The position numbers and the translations under genes were made by a program. A stretch of 64,000 bases of DNA, taken from contig JADGJC010000133.1 in assembly GCA_027596075.1 (NCBI GenBank), positions 1 through 64,000 of the forward strand, in the 5' to 3' direction. This DNA comes from Rhizophlyctis rosea (Eukaryota > Chytridiomycota > Chytridiomycetes > Rhizophlyctidales > Rhizophlyctidaceae). Below the pieces are notes generated by a model, which worked only from the letters and a program-made list of their open reading frames with translations, made no database searches and was not told the DNA's origin. Below are positions 44,331 to 57,100 of this stretch, one piece after another; within the stretch, counting starts at the first letter, position 1; each line of letters starts with the position of its first letter.

Positions 44331-46239
44331 TTAAAACATTGCCTCGCCTCCCTGCTCGTGTTGCTCCTTCAAGAAGATTTCGAAGTACTGCGAAACACAA
44401 AGCGTGAGATTGTTTACATCGGACGCACCCAAAGCAGCAAAAGAAAACCATCATACCTGGTAAATAATAGTAACAGCCAACAAAATCCCCGTCCCACTCC
44501 CAATAGCCCCCAACAAGTCCGCCGCAACACTCAACGCCCCAATACACAGCCCACCAAACGCCGCAGCAGTCGGGATGATCCTCTTCAACTCCTTGTACAT
44601 GCTCACATCACGGTGGCCGCGCATAACAAGTTGCTGGTCCTTGAGCTGCTTCGCGACGTCGCGCGGGGAGGAGCCGGAGACTTCGATCCAGGTCTTGGAG
44701 AAGAGGGCGCAGGCGGTGAGCATAAAGGCGACGTAGACGACGAAGTGGAGTGGGTCCGTGAGGGCTTTGCTCATGTCGCGGGGTGGGGAAATGTAGTAGG
44801 CGAAACCGGAGGTGGCGAATTCTTGGGGGATGCCTTCGGGGCTCTGGGTTTTTGGGTGAGAGGAGGTGAGTTTCGGCCATTGTTGAATGAGATTCGCCAG
44901 GTGCATGTTGACAGAAATTTGCACAAACACTCGGAAGACACATAAACAAAAGCTGGAATGTTTTGACTCACCTGCCACACGCCAAGAAGCCTGACGAGAA
45001 GGTTCTCAGGCCACCTCTTGTAAAGAAGCTGAGAAATGAAGAAGATATTGGAAACGAGAGCGGATTGGAGCATGATGGGCATGTTGGAGGTGTAGAAGAG
45101 CTTGATGGGGTAAGATCCCTGTTGGCCACGGAAGCGGTTGGACTTGACGGGGATCTCAACACGGAAACCTTGGAGGTAGATGACGATAGCGAAAACGACA
45201 ACGGTAGCCATCAAGTTGGTGATGTTAGGGAGGTTCGTACGGTACATGGCTTCCTTCAGGGCGCGGAACTTGTCGTTCCTGGTGAAAAGGAGGTGGAAGA
45301 GGGCGATGACGGCACCCTCGAACTCAGTGCCTGGTGTATTCTGGTCAGGTTCCCATATGCCCCTAAAAACAGATGTATCGAGAAACTCACCACGGCCAGT
45401 GTTGTAGGTCGTGGGGCTGAACGCCTTCCAGACAATGTTCTCACAGATGTTGGTAGCGATGAAGAGAGAAATACCAGATCCAAGACCGTAGCCCTTCTGA
45501 AGGAGCTCGTCCAAGAGCATGGTGATGACGGCAGCCACGCAAAGTTGGATGATCAAAAGGAGCGCAATACCAGCTCCGATGGACTTGGGGTCACCGTACA
45601 CACCAGACCACACGGAAACAGTAGCCTGACCGACCGCGATAACCATAGCGAACACTGAGCGGGACAAACCGATTGTTCAGCCATTGAGCGCTATCAAAAC
45701 CTGACACGACTGCCTTTGATCACCCACATTTCTGAGCACCCGAGAAAAGCGCCCTGTCCTCCTTCAAAGAGTAGTCCACCTCAATGATGTTGGCACCCGC
45801 CAACAACTGCATAATCATCCCCGATGTAACGATAGGCGTAATACCCATTTCCATCAATGTACCCCGGTTGGACGCAAGGATGGCACGGAGCCAGTACATG
45901 GGATCGGAAGACTCGGAGGACATGATACCGTAGAGAGGGATTTGGGAGCACACCAAGAAGATGAAGAGTGTGATAGCGGTCCATCCTAGTTTCTCACGGA
46001 ATTGAACCTTCATGATAGGGTATTGCCGTTAGTCTCGAGCTGAAGGAATTTGAGTCGGTTATGAAGTGTGAGTGAGCGTACCTTGCGGTCCGGTGATGCG
46101 ACCTCAGGCATCAGCGCGATGAAGGGCCGCAACATATGTAATAGCCGGACTGCCAGAATTCATTTTGTTAGCGCGCTCTAGATCTGGCACCAGATCTCAG
46201 ATTTCTCGCGATACATCCGAGCAAAGACTTACAGGACAT
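44331..46239 (-). CDS. SEC61: Sec61 translocon alpha subunit
   Basis: The product is the protein-conducting channel of the ER membrane. Seven exons (minus): 46239-46233, 46149-46082, 46007-45728, 45654-45391, 45330-44972, 44843-44457, 44387-44331; 473 aa, the usual family length, with ten expected membrane spans. The first coding exon is 7 nt (ATGTCCT); splicing gives [19 protein letters not shown], matching the family start. Other conserved blocks are [81 protein letters not shown] and [20 protein letters not shown]. The cytosolic end is [14 protein letters not shown]. All junctions are in phase. Confidence 0.97.
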
Positions 46240-46656
46240 GGTGGGCAAGCGTTTCCTCTAGGGTGACCGTGAATACGTTGATATGTAGTATGCCTCAGCT
46301 CTGCTCCCTGCTATGCGGGATCAAGTAAACGCAGGACTGTGGGAAAATCAGAAAGTGGAGAGGAAGGTGTTTGGGTTGCCCTCTCTGCCCCTCAGTGCCC
46401 CTCACGTTTCCTTCCGCCATCTGCCACCTCATCTCAGCCACCCGCACCTGGCCAGATTTGGAGGGCCCTCCTTTGCCCCACTTTGGCGGCCCTGGCGTCA
46501 ATCGACCATTGGATCATCACTGCAAAGCCATGGGGCTTGGATATTGCAGCCCCAACAAGCCCAATTACGCAATCGCCTGTCATTATTTTTGGACACCCAA
46601 TTCGCGTCCCTCTTCCTCCTCTTCCCCAACTTGCATTTCCGCCCGCTAATACCCAT
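46240..46656. promoter_or_regulatory. Divergent upstream region SEC61/RPR2
   Basis: This is 417 bp between opposed start codons. The two promoters are inferred from arrangement; no named element is visible. Confidence 0.35.
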
Positions 46657-47632
46657 ATGGACCATACACTACATCCAAGACTTTCCCACCTACTTTCACT
46701 GGCGCATAAAGCATATGCTGTTTCGCCACAGCTCTCCTCCTTTTATCTGCATACTATGCAAAAGATGGCCACAGGCGCGGGAGTGCCCCTTGCTGAGCGG
46801 GTCTCAAGGACCTTCTGTTCGCGGTGCGCGTCCCTTTTTGTTCCCACACTCAACTGCAGCGTATCGTTTGATTCCACTATCAACCAAACGAAGTCAGAGA
46901 AGCGCAAAAAGAGGGGTGAGAGTCCATGGCTCTGCCGCCCGTTTCAGTCAGGCAATTGACTTGTGAGTTTCAGCACGACCAAAAGTGGAGGAAGATGTCT
47001 CAACCGCAGAAGCTCGGTCTTCAAAATGCATACGTACTCAAACTTCAAAAAAGCCTGAAAAGGCATCGGAGAAACGGCCTCAACAACCTAACCCTGCAGA
47101 TTCATCGGAAACACAACGTCAACAACAAACACGTCCCCTGAAAATCTCAAAACTCACGCCAGCAGATTCCCGCTCACCCGCCGACCAACCCCTCAACCAC
47201 ATCAAATACTCCTGCCACATATGCAAAGCCATCACACTCTATTCCGGCCCAACATCCAACCAACGCGCAACATACGACACATCATCCCTCTCTTCACCCT
47301 CCACTCCCCTTCCCACATCAAAAGCTCAACCCCTCCCACCCAAACTCCCAACCCACCAAACACCAAAATCAACCCCAACGCCATCTCCCTTTATCAACTC
47401 TCCACTGCCCTCTAGACTCTCTTCACCCCTTCCAACCACAGCATCAGGCACCGAATCCAGCGCAAGCTCCACAAAAGGCGGTCCCGCCTCTGCCAACAAG
47501 AAGAAAAAGGATAAGCGGAAGAACGACCTGAAAAGCATGATTGCTGCAAAACAGAAGGGTGGAGGTGGAGAGTCGGGAAAGGGTGCGGGAGGAGGGGGAT
47601 TGAATTTGTCGGATTTCTTGTCGTCTCTTTGA
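46657..47632 (+). CDS. RPR2: RNase P/MRP-type subunit Rpr2/Rpp21
   Basis: The product is a zinc-binding protein of nuclear RNase P, which trims tRNA 5' leaders. Exons 46657-46915 and 46974-47632 give 305 aa. The N-terminal helices (RLSHLLSLAHKAYAV) lead into ERVSRTFCSRCASLFVPTLN, holding the first Cys pair of the Rpr2/Rpp21/Snm1 zinc site. The second pair is in YSCHICKA after a variable segment. A basic region (KKKKDKRKNDLKSMIAAKQ) and a short end (LNLSDFLSSL) match the fungal Rpr2 tail. The Ser/Pro/Thr-rich middle makes the protein longer than yeast Rpr2. The intron is GTGAGA...TTTCAG, phase 1. The start at 46657 is the first Met before the conserved helices; upstream in-frame codons look non-coding. 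Confidence 0.85.
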
Positions 47633-47969
47633 CGTGTTTGTGAAAATACCAATGGAGACAGCGGCCATAGCCGCCTATACCCGCATACCCCAATCAATAC
47701 AGTTTTTGGAGCAAGTTGGCCCGGATATAATAAGTATACCTGCTCAGCAATCTCAAAAGCCGAGTTCTGTTCGTTGTTATATGCACAAAAGTATATACAA
47801 GATGCGCGCGAAAAACGAGAGTAAAAGAAAGGGAAAAAAGAAAAACTGCGGCAATAATCACTACCCCGCTTGGGCATGCAGGGATCACGCCATGCTTTCA
47901 GCAGATACCCCGTTTGCACGATTCTGCATTTATCCTGAACGCCCCGCGCAAGGATACCATCTGGGAATA
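47633..47969. other. Convergent 3' region RPR2/APSES gene
   Basis: This is 337 bp between converging genes. No other feature is supported. Confidence 0.4.
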
Positions 47970-49022
47970 TCAAAGGTCAAGCAAAGGTGCCAAACCATCC
48001 CCCACTCCATACTCCCTCGCCAGCTTCTTCGCCCGCTCCAAGGGGATCCTGTCATGAACGCATCAATAACAACTCAATTACCAAAGAAAGCCAAAAAACA
48101 CATACCAAGTCCCCTGATACTTCCCATACCCCCCCTGAATCTTCTCATGCTCCCCATTATGAATCTCCCTCTCCAAAATCTTCGTCCTCCTCCCCTTCTC
48201 AATCCCCGCCACCTTCAAAATATGCGTCGCATTGATCCACGAATCATTCTGCCGCCTCATCACACCAACCCCATTTACATTCAACTCGTACACCGACACA
48301 TTCGAGTACGTCGCTTCGTACAGCCCGACTTTCGGGGTGCCGTTTTTCGTGGTGGATTGTGAGGACGTTGTCGTCGTCGCGGTGTGTGCTGAGGAGGAGG
48401 AGGATGTGCCGTTGTTGGAGTATGGGTGGTGGTTGTGTTGGTGGTGTTGGCTGATGGTTGATGGCGCGGAGAGGTTGGCGCGCTTGGAAGGGGGTGTGTG
48501 ACTTCCACGGTCATATTCGACGGCTTCGGAGGGTTGGCGACGGAGCGGGACGGTCATGAAGTTGGAGGGTTTGTAGACGGGGACCACGGGGGTTTGGTAG
48601 ACATTTTGGTGGTATTGCATGGCGGCTACCGGTGGGGTGTGTGGGTAGACTTGTTGCGGTGAGACTGTGTGTTGGATCTGAGTTGTGAGAGGAGTGGGTA
48701 GTGGGGCTTCGAGGGATTGCGTGGAGTTGGTGGAGGTGGCGGGTGTCCGGTACATTTGGGCTGCTGATTGTTGGGATTGGGTGTATTGGTACATTTGAGA
48801 GGGGTAGGATTGCATGTTCGTTAGAGCGTATCTTGGATCATCCCACGGCTGGTATGGGTTTCCTGTTGGTGGTATGAGAGCGGTGGGGTAGACAGGCCCG
48901 TCGGTTTGAGGTGGTGTGGGTAATAGTAGCTGAGCCGGATCAGCAAGTTTTTCATCTTCGTCGATCAAACTTGCGAGGTAGTTTGGTTCGAACACCGACT
49001 GTTCTTGGTATGACGTGGACAT
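47970..49022 (-). CDS. APSES (KilA-N) DNA-binding protein
   Basis: Exons (minus) 49022-48106 and 48048-47970 give 331 aa. Residues 1-220 are a Gln/Pro/Thr/Tyr-rich activation-type region with no fold. A basic TPPSKRAN stretch follows. The C-terminal APSES domain resembles the Mbp1/Swi4 class: [59 protein letters not shown], completed across the intron by [14 protein letters not shown]. The protein then stops at TGA within about 10 residues, so the ankyrin repeats and Swi6-binding tail of Mbp1/Swi4 are absent, and the DNA-binding domain is C-terminal rather than N-terminal. It is likely a cell-cycle or developmental transcription factor of altered build. An alternative upstream Met at 49088 adds 22 residues. 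Confidence 0.88.
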
Positions 49023-51191
49023 TGTTGGTATTGCAGAACGCTGGCGAGTCTGGTTTATGGAGAAAAGACAAATCGTAAACCTACACATGAGTGCATTTGC
49101 TCTATTTCTCCCTCCCGACGAGCATAAAAGCCTTGCTACACGACCGTACTTACCAATGGCGAAGGTTCTCGTAATCAGCTAGAAAGAGCCAGCAGATTGG
49201 TATTGATCCAAAGCAGACAGCAAACCTCTCCTATGGATATTTGCAGAAGCTGTTGCAAAAAGCAAATTCACAATGCAAGTTTCCCTTATGTCTTCCTGTA
49301 TGGTCGGCAGCAGTGGTAAAGGGGTAAAAGGACGGATTAGAGACAGCACTTCGTGTGGTAACAATTAATGCAAACAGATGTACTGTGACCAATGGCCTCC
49401 CCAGATTGTATCCCCTTCCGTGGGAAAGGGAAAAGGCCATGACAAATAGCCTCCCAGTCACATAATATAACCATTGCAGGGGAATGGCGAAGCCGCAGCA
49501 ACTGGGTGGTAAACGTTGGACGATTAGACGTACCTTGTTATTAGTCGCCGGTCTACTGACTCGCCGGTTCCTTTTCCACTGATCCCCTTAACAGTGAGCG
49601 AATCGACCTGCCCAAGCCCAGCAAAAGCTTCCCGAAACTGTCTTTTCAATTTTGGGAGCAGTTCAAAAGAAGCTGGTCCTGTAATGACTACTTGCGGCCA
49701 GTTCAACAAGCCGCAAACCGTACAGCGTTGGCAACTAGCTAGAGATGCTAGTGAAGAATGTGGATGTAAAGGAAAAGTGTGCTATAATTGTTTGGCCTTT
49801 TGCAGGGAGCACTGCAGCACCCATTCACCCAGTCCCGATCTGCTGGATGTGGATGTGATGGGTGTGGCTTGGGATTCGGCCAAGGGTTGCAGTTTGATTG
49901 CTTGCCTTTCAAAAGTCACTGTGGCCCCAATTGAAGTCGATTCCTCCCCCCCTTCCCTCGTTCATCAAGGATACCCGGAGGGCTGGATTGACATGCAGAC
50001 ACAGCCCATCTGTTTTTTTCATGGGTTGATTTCCGGTATGATCAGATTCATCATGATGAAAATGCAATCGACCCTAATTGCATATTTGGATAGTTTGTAC
50101 CATGCGCAAATCCCTTTTCATTCATGGGTTTGTTGGTAAATGGGAGCACCGTCTGCCATGCTCGGGAAGAATGCCCGACTGTCGCTCATGACGGAACACT
50201 TCTTCTCCAGACATAAAAAGCGCAGTGACGATGCCCATTTTGTCATCGTGTCGACCTTGTCCATCCGGAACCAATGACAGAATACCTCAAAATGAGCTTC
50301 CTCAAACCGTGCGCAGCCTCACTTTCCTTCCTCAGTTCCACATGGCCGGCAACCACGATCATCATCCGGAGGGGGGAGGTCTAGACACTCATAATTACGA
50401 CTTTTCGGTCTTTTTCGAAAGGAAAAGTCGGCGGAACGGTGACTTTGCCGGCACTCTTCTTGGGTTGGGTTTTTACGGCTCCAAATCCTTGACGTCAGCT
50501 CCGGAATGTGGCGCGGATGAAATCAGTTTTGGTGGCGGTGGCGGTGGCGGTGGCGATGGAGAAGGGTCCTGCACATGGTCTGTGAAGGGTCCATGGAAGA
50601 GTCTCACCTCCATTTTGCCTCCCAATCCCCTTCAGAAACATACGACATTTGACGAGATCTCGATACCGAGAAGAGTTGTAAAATCAGAAGATTCGACACA
50701 TGTATTGACTCGTGGTACAGAAGCGCACCGCATACGTGAAAAAAGACCTCGACGTTTACTATGCCATCAGGATGGAATGATAGAAAGGACATCGTCAACA
50801 GTAAATCTCATGCAGGCCAGGAGACCCTGTCAAACCCGCGCGCCTTCCCAAGAATGATCGTGTGAATCCCAACTGTCTATGCAGACCATGTGCGCCAATC
50901 CCTGACATGCTGAAGTATTTGACTTTGACGCGTTATGCTTACAAAGCGATAGGACACCGCTCGAACAGCGGATAACTCGGATTGTCAGTTATAAGCAGGG
51001 AGACACTTTGATCGTCGTTCCGAGTCATGCTCCGCAGTACGGGTCCTCGACCCCATGCCGACCTTCAAACGGTCGATCTTCCTCCACCCAGACCATGACC
51101 AACAACTTTCAGCATCATTAAAATTCTACGAAAAGGAGGCCTTGAAATCCACCTTGCATTGCACATTACACACCAAATTTCAGAAGCAAAC
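49023..51191. other. Long intergenic region, no confident gene
   Basis: Two plus-strand frames are open for some distance (49594-50139, 181 codons; 50225-50857, 210 codons). Neither shows a domain, a signal peptide or a splice structure that lengthens it. The second contains a GGTGGC hexamer tract at about 50531-50557 coding poly-Gly. I leave both unannotated. Confidence 0.4.
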
Positions 51192-51698
51192 ATGGTAAGC
51201 ACGTCGAGCACTACTCCATCTTCAAAGCGTACTGACCTACATCTGGATCATGACCTCCGGGTATCCTGCAGTCTCACAATATGAATTACAACTGGCAGGT
51301 GAGTACGTCCATGCAAGTGCCAAAGCAAAACCCGCCATGCAAACCCCGCCATTTCACACAAACCCTAGGTCCACCTCTTCAACCGCCAACCCTCCACCGA
51401 CGAAATGCCCAACTTCAAACCCCACCCCTACACCCAAGTCACCTTCGCCGACCCCCTCGACCAACCCCTCGAACGCATCACCAAATCGTTTGCCTCGCTC
51501 GACTACAAACCGAACAACACCTCTGAACCCGCAACGCCAACTAGGGACGCATCTGTTGATAAGGTGTCATCGTGGCTGGGAGATGAGGGCTCGGCACAGA
51601 ATCCTGGCACGGCGAATGCGAATGGAGTACCTGCTGGGGAGGAGAGGCAGCGTAGGATTGCGTCAACGGAGGACGTAGCGTTTGCGACGGATCATTGA
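51192..51698 (+). CDS. Small conserved-looking protein, function unknown
   Basis: Exons 51192-51194, 51272-51298 and 51369-51698 give 119 aa. The first coding exon is just the ATG, followed directly by GTAAGC. Exon 2 is nine codons (SHNMNYNWQ). Exon 3 continues VHLFNRQPSTDEMPNFKPHP and includes FADPLDQPLERITKSFASL. Both introns are canonical (CCTGCAG and CCCTAG acceptors) and all phases are 0. That structure, together with the change from dense residue variety to a Ser/Thr/Ala-rich tail, supports a real gene. I do not recognise the family. No signal peptide or membrane segment is seen. Confidence 0.65.
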
Positions 51699-52002
51699 TG
51701 GGCAGCAGTATAAGCAAATATCTTTGCGCAGATTGTATGAATATTTTTGCTGCCTTTCGAAGCAGTCCTCTTCCAGAAAGGAGGGAAGTATGAAAACTTC
51801 GAAAAATGCGAAAACAGTCCTCCAAAAACATATGAAAAAGCCTTCTGCAAAAATAATACTTGGAAACATGTTTGAACAATGCCAGAGAAGCTGATACATA
51901 TATAAAGAAAACAAGGAAGCAAAAAAAAAAAACTACACACTATCTTATGCCACAAAAAGTATCAAACACGACGATCAAACAGCAGGACTTGACAAACAGT
52001 AT
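51699..52002. other. Convergent 3' region
   Basis: This is 304 bp between the small unknown gene and NAP1. It is A-rich, with runs of A near 51920-51931. Confidence 0.35.
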
Positions 52003-53702
52003 TTACTGTTGCTTGCATTCCGGAGGCTTCTCTGTCGAGTCAGCGCCCTAAAATAATGATGCAGTCAGCAAATTCATCTTCTCGCTCCAAAACCGTACAA
52101 ACTCACCTCCGCTCCCTCGTCATCGTCATCGTCGTCGCCCTCTATATACAATTAGGCGTAATGTTCCTCTGAGTTATTCGTCGCCAACACAACCATGAAT
52201 GACCACATCTCACGCCCAAAAAACTCAACATCAAAAACATACCTTCGTCATCATCCTCGTCACCGAACCAGTCACCCATCTCATCCTCATCGTACTCCCC
52301 TTCCTCGTACTCCAACGCCTTCCCGGTGAACCAGTCGATGGCGCGAGGGATGAGCTTCTCCTTGATGATCTCCCCAACCTCGTAATCGGACTCGAGCTTG
52401 GCATCCAACTCGTGGAGCTCCTCCTCGTCGGCCTCGTCCTCGTCCGCTGGGGGCTTGGGGGGCTTGAAGAATTGGAAAAACGTCTCGGCAGGGACGGTTT
52501 TCTTGATTGTTCGGGTTTTGTTGGTGCCACGGTGGCGTTGCTTCTTGATCTCGACGGTGACGGTCAAGTCCTTGCCTTCGGCCCAATGAATGTCGCAGCT
52601 GGAATTCGGGTGTTATTTGATGACTATTTCGTATGGAGCAATTATTATTAGGGGCGCTTACCCTTCGGCGTGGTCATAGACAACATCGCCATATGCCGCA
52701 TCGGGGGAGTTGGATAGGAAATAGGTCTTGGTCAAAACCTTGTCGGTGAAGTACTCGTTGTCATCAAAGAAGAACTCAAGCTTGAAACCCTGTAATTCGC
52801 GATCATCAGCAATGAAGATTTTCTTTTATGGTGTGCAGGAAGCACATGTCGCCATACCGGGTTGTCGGGCAAGTAAGAGACTTTGATGTCAGTCAAGCTC
52901 TTCAAAACCCCTTCATCCTTGTCCGTGACGATCTCAGAAATGGTCGGGTTGTTCTTGAAGATGGTCAACCAGAACTCCGGGATACCCTTGGTGGGTTCCG
53001 TGGGCTCAGCCTTCTTCTCCTCCTTGACCTATTCCTGCCCATCAGGTAACTTCCATCATCATATTGCAATTGCCGTGCTCATACCTCCTCGGCTTCCTCA
53101 TCTTCTTCAGGCTCACGGTGGCTTTCTTCGTCAGAGGGCTCGACCTTGCCAGTAACAATCTCAGCACGCTGTGAGCGAATGTTAGTAGGTAGTTTCGTAA
53201 AATGCTGCTGATCATATGCGAGACAACCTTCTCGTAAAGAGGTTGGTATTCAGTCAAGTATTTCTTCTCCAAAGCCAGAATCTCTTCCCGGAACCGTGCC
53301 TCGATAGAAGTGTGTTTGTCCTACAAAGATCCACGATTCAGACATTCCTATCCAAATTGCACGTGCATCTCGGTAATCACCAACCTGCAAGTTCTTGAGA
53401 GCGTTCAAACGCCTCTTCACATCAGCGGGGAGACTCTCTACATATCCAGATGAACGTCCAATGAGTGAGTTGAGCCGGTTCTATAGTCAGGAAGGGTCAA
53501 TATATACCATTCGACAATTCGTTGCAACGCAGAATGCCCATACCTGAAGAGCACCCAACACAGCAGGGTGTTGAAAAACCTCACCAACTGAAGGAACTGT
53601 TTGAAGATCAACCAAGAAGAGGGTCAGGTTTCTGTCACTGTTGTGATCCACTCCAAGAGACCCTCCCCGAGGCAACGAATACCCACCAGCTTCGTTGCTC
53701 AT
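52003..53702 (-). CDS. NAP1: Nucleosome assembly protein NAP1
   Basis: The product is a histone H2A-H2B chaperone. Ten exons (minus): 53702-53687, 53596-53544, 53480-53385, 53320-53228, 53168-53085, 53028-52858, 52789-52662, 52598-52243, 52141-52107, 52047-52003; 358 aa, all in phase. Conserved blocks: FQHPAVLGALQNRLNSLIG, SLPADVKRRLNALKNLQ, EEILALEKKYLTEYQPLYEK, IPEFWLTIFKNNPTISEIV, GFKLEFFFDDNEYFTDKVLT, VPAETFFQFFKPP, and an acidic tail ending EKPPECKQQ. The first intron stays open if retained, which would insert about 40 residues; a polypyrimidine tract and the family's short N-terminus favour splicing. It is head to head with CEP76 across 411 bp. Confidence 0.95.
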
Positions 53703-54113
53703 CTTTTCGTGTTTCTGTTGAAATGAAGCACGGGAAAGTTGAAGATGGTGTGTGAAAGTTTTGGGGGATACCACGGTGCTATTTTTTGTTTTTGCTCCAA
53801 GGATGAGCTCACCTATTTGCAGGCCTGTGTCACCCTGTGTGGGAAGCGGGCGCCACTTTCGGGCCGGGCTCAGCATCCAAATGAGGCAAGATGGGAACCC
53901 AAATGTTCAGGCACAGTCACCAGAGAGTGGCACAAATGAGGTAAAGCGGCACAGCTTGCAACTGCGCCCAATTCAGCTGTGCCACCCTTGAGTAAACCCC
54001 CCTCATTGCTGAACAAACGCGTCACCCTCCAACCCAACTAAACCAGCACCATCCCTTTCCAATTACTTCAATTCCATCTTAGTGCCTGCCAGCTTTTCCT
54101 CCATCTGGCTGTC
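53703..54113. promoter_or_regulatory. Divergent upstream region NAP1/CEP76
   Basis: This is 411 bp between opposed start codons. Promoter function is inferred from arrangement only. Confidence 0.35.
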
Positions 54114-57100
54114 ATGCCGTCAAGAGCAAAGTTTATTGAGGCAGGTTGACAGTCCGTATGGGCTCTTGCTTATGAATAGCAGGTCTGATGATTACCTCTC
54201 ACTGACAGAATGAACTGTCACGAAGCTCGAAGGAGAAAATTTTGGGACAACCTCAAGAACGGATCTCCAAATTGAGAGATGCGGTCGCCTCAAAGCTGGA
54301 CATTGATGGTAGACACACTTGAAATTGAGGACATCGTAAGAGGCGTACTAAACTTTTAAGCAGACATCATCTCCGCCTTGGGAACGACGGGGTTGGAGCA
54401 ACCAACCGAAGAGCAGGTGCGACTTGGCCATATCCCATATAAATTCACACCATTAAATCAAACCTTCATCAGATCAAGAGCTCCATAGAAGCCAGCGGAG
54501 TGTTAGAGAAGCTTGCCGATGCCCTGGATGTAGATAGTAAGGAAAATAGGTATGCCCTACGGATGATGGCCATTCCAAATCTTCTGTTGGTCAAACCATC
54601 TCGCAGTTTTACCAAAGATAGTTTAGAGAAGGTTGATAAGGTCCTGCGGATGCAAGATCTGAGCGAGGCAGTGAATGTCAAAAACCTTGGCTGTTCGGAT
54701 ACTCTGGAACAACGAAAACAATTGGAAAGTCTAAGATCAAGACAATGTCGTCAATGTCTGGCAATACGGGTGACCAAAGGCAGGGCCTTCCTATCGTCAT
54801 TGGATCCATTGCAAGTGGGTTGACCGATGATCATACGGTGGATTTTGTCTCTCAATAATATATGGCATAGGACGTCTCCTCTGCCATCATCCTGAACATG
54901 CAGTTCGGCAACCAGCGATTCATTTCAGGTGCTACTGTGAACTGCACAGAACCCGAGTTCAACGAGGAATTCCTCATGGATATTGAGGTAGTCATCCATA
55001 TCGGTCACTTGTTCTTTGCTATGTATGCTGACCAATCTAGCAACGTCCAGGTTACAGATTGGCATTCAATTTTGGACATTCGGGACCCTGTTCACATTGT
55101 TGCAGTGGAAAGGAACACCCGACACGAGTATAGTCTGATAGGAACACACTCGTTGGATTGGAGGCAGGCAGGTGAAGACTGATCTCCCTAAGTTTTGTTT
55201 GGCTGATCCCTGACTCCAGCTTCGAGTGCTGCGAACTGGGCGATGTACCACGCTTATTGAACTACATGATATATTGGACCCAAAGTTGGCCGTGGGATTG
55301 GTAGAAATACAACTTGAGGTGCTGCCAAAAGTCCAGTATGGCTTATCTGCGGAGGAGATAGGGTTCCAGGTAGGGCTTCTGCACAGGACGACAATAAGCC
55401 ATACTCTATGTGACTCACAGGACGGATCAGCTAAGGAAAGAGGAACGGGAAGAGAGTGAAAGACGCCGCTTGTTTTTCGTATATGCCAAACAGGTATACA
55501 TCCGACTTTGGACAAGTACTATGTGTATTACCTGACCCGCAATGAATTTGTAAGTGGTGGAACGATTACGTCCAAATCCGACCTAGTCATGCCGATCGCT
55601 TAGTGAAGATATATGCAAATAATGAGAGTGGACAGAAAGAGCCGACGCCGTGTTTTGTTAGGCCGCTTCGAAGTAAGGTCATCATGATCTTTAGACACTT
55701 TGTCAGTTTTCATAACTCATTTCATCATGGGATTCCCTTTCATCGTCCACCTTGCAGGCCGCCTGATCGAAAGTCCTCACCATGCTGCGCGGTTCGTATC
55801 GTTGTTGGGTTACGAGCGGATGAAAGGAGTGGGCGAGGCAAGGTAGGCAAGTTGGGCGGAAACAGTTAGTTATTTATTAGAGACTGATGCCAAGTACTCG
55901 TGAAGGCTTGACATATGGCAAGAGCTTCACACGTTTCTGAGCTTGGGGAACGGCGATAGTCACGATCACGCTTTGTTATTGTGTTCTTTCTTTCTTGGTA
56001 ACATTCAGTGGAAGTGGGTAGAATGCTTCATTGATGCTGACTATGAGTTTAGGTTTTGGTCTGGATGCGTACATTACTGTGGGCACGGACAGAACTAACA
56101 GTGCGCACGTTTGGGTGACAACCATTGACGGAGAAGGTTCGGATTGCAACCGCTTTTACCCTACGAGTTCACCAGCGGGAATGACTGACCCGGACCCTCA
56201 GGCAAGGCAACATTTTGGGAATCTGTCACCGGCGACAAGTATCCATCTGGTGGACGCCATCATTTCCGAACGGTGGGATGTTGCTTCAATTCAGAAACGT
56301 TGTATGCCAACATTCAGGTGAGTGTTACCCGTTGGATGGCTAAGTGGTCTTTGGATACCGAAATAACCGGAACTTCATCCAGGTCTCGGACGCAACCGAT
56401 AAATGCAAATTCGACTTCACAGACCTCAAACAGTGGAAACAGCTGTCAAAGGATGCAATCGCATCCATGCAACGGTAAGCAGTCATCATAGCTGCCGCCA
56501 CTCCTTCACCTTTTGACCTCTCAACCATCCCCATCTCCGTTCGTAGACATACAACACAAACATTCCCTCTCCTTCCCTACAGTTCTACGCTGCAAACAAC
56601 CGAAGCTGACGTCGAGTTTCACATAGCACAAAGCATCAAGGAATTCCGCGCCGACCATGGACTGGGCACATTCTGGGATGAGGAAATGGCGCACTTATTG
56701 GGCCAGTGCATATGGACATATGAGATGCAAAAGTTGGGTGTTGGTCAGGGCGAGATGGAGTTATTTCATCTTGGGTATGGTGTTGGGTTGTGTGTTGAAT
56801 TGGCCCACATGTTGACTGATCTTCGCTTGATGCAGGGTGAAACGGTCAATGCCTGAAGGCCATGTGTTTAAGGTACGGGTCGAGGCCGTCAGCATAATCA
56901 GGTGAATCAAATACAACATTGACGGCAAATGACAGGGATTTCCAATGTCGTTCAACCATCTGCACACCAATCGGATGTTCACAACACTTACGAAAGCGCA
57001 GGCGTGTCGAGATATTCTGCTTGCTCGTGGTGATAAGGTGAGAAACTGACGGGGCTCAAAAGGTTCACATATGATTTTGATTTAATGATATCTGACGAGT

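Noticed and set aside
49594..50857. Two plus-strand frames of 181 and 210 codons
   Set aside because: No family resemblance; the poly-Gly run comes from a simple GGTGGC repeat. Left open as possible orphan genes but not supported.
53597..53686. Retained first intron of NAP1 as coding sequence
   Set aside because: It stays open but adds about 40 residues absent from the family and contains a branch-like CTGAC and a polypyrimidine tract before the CAG.
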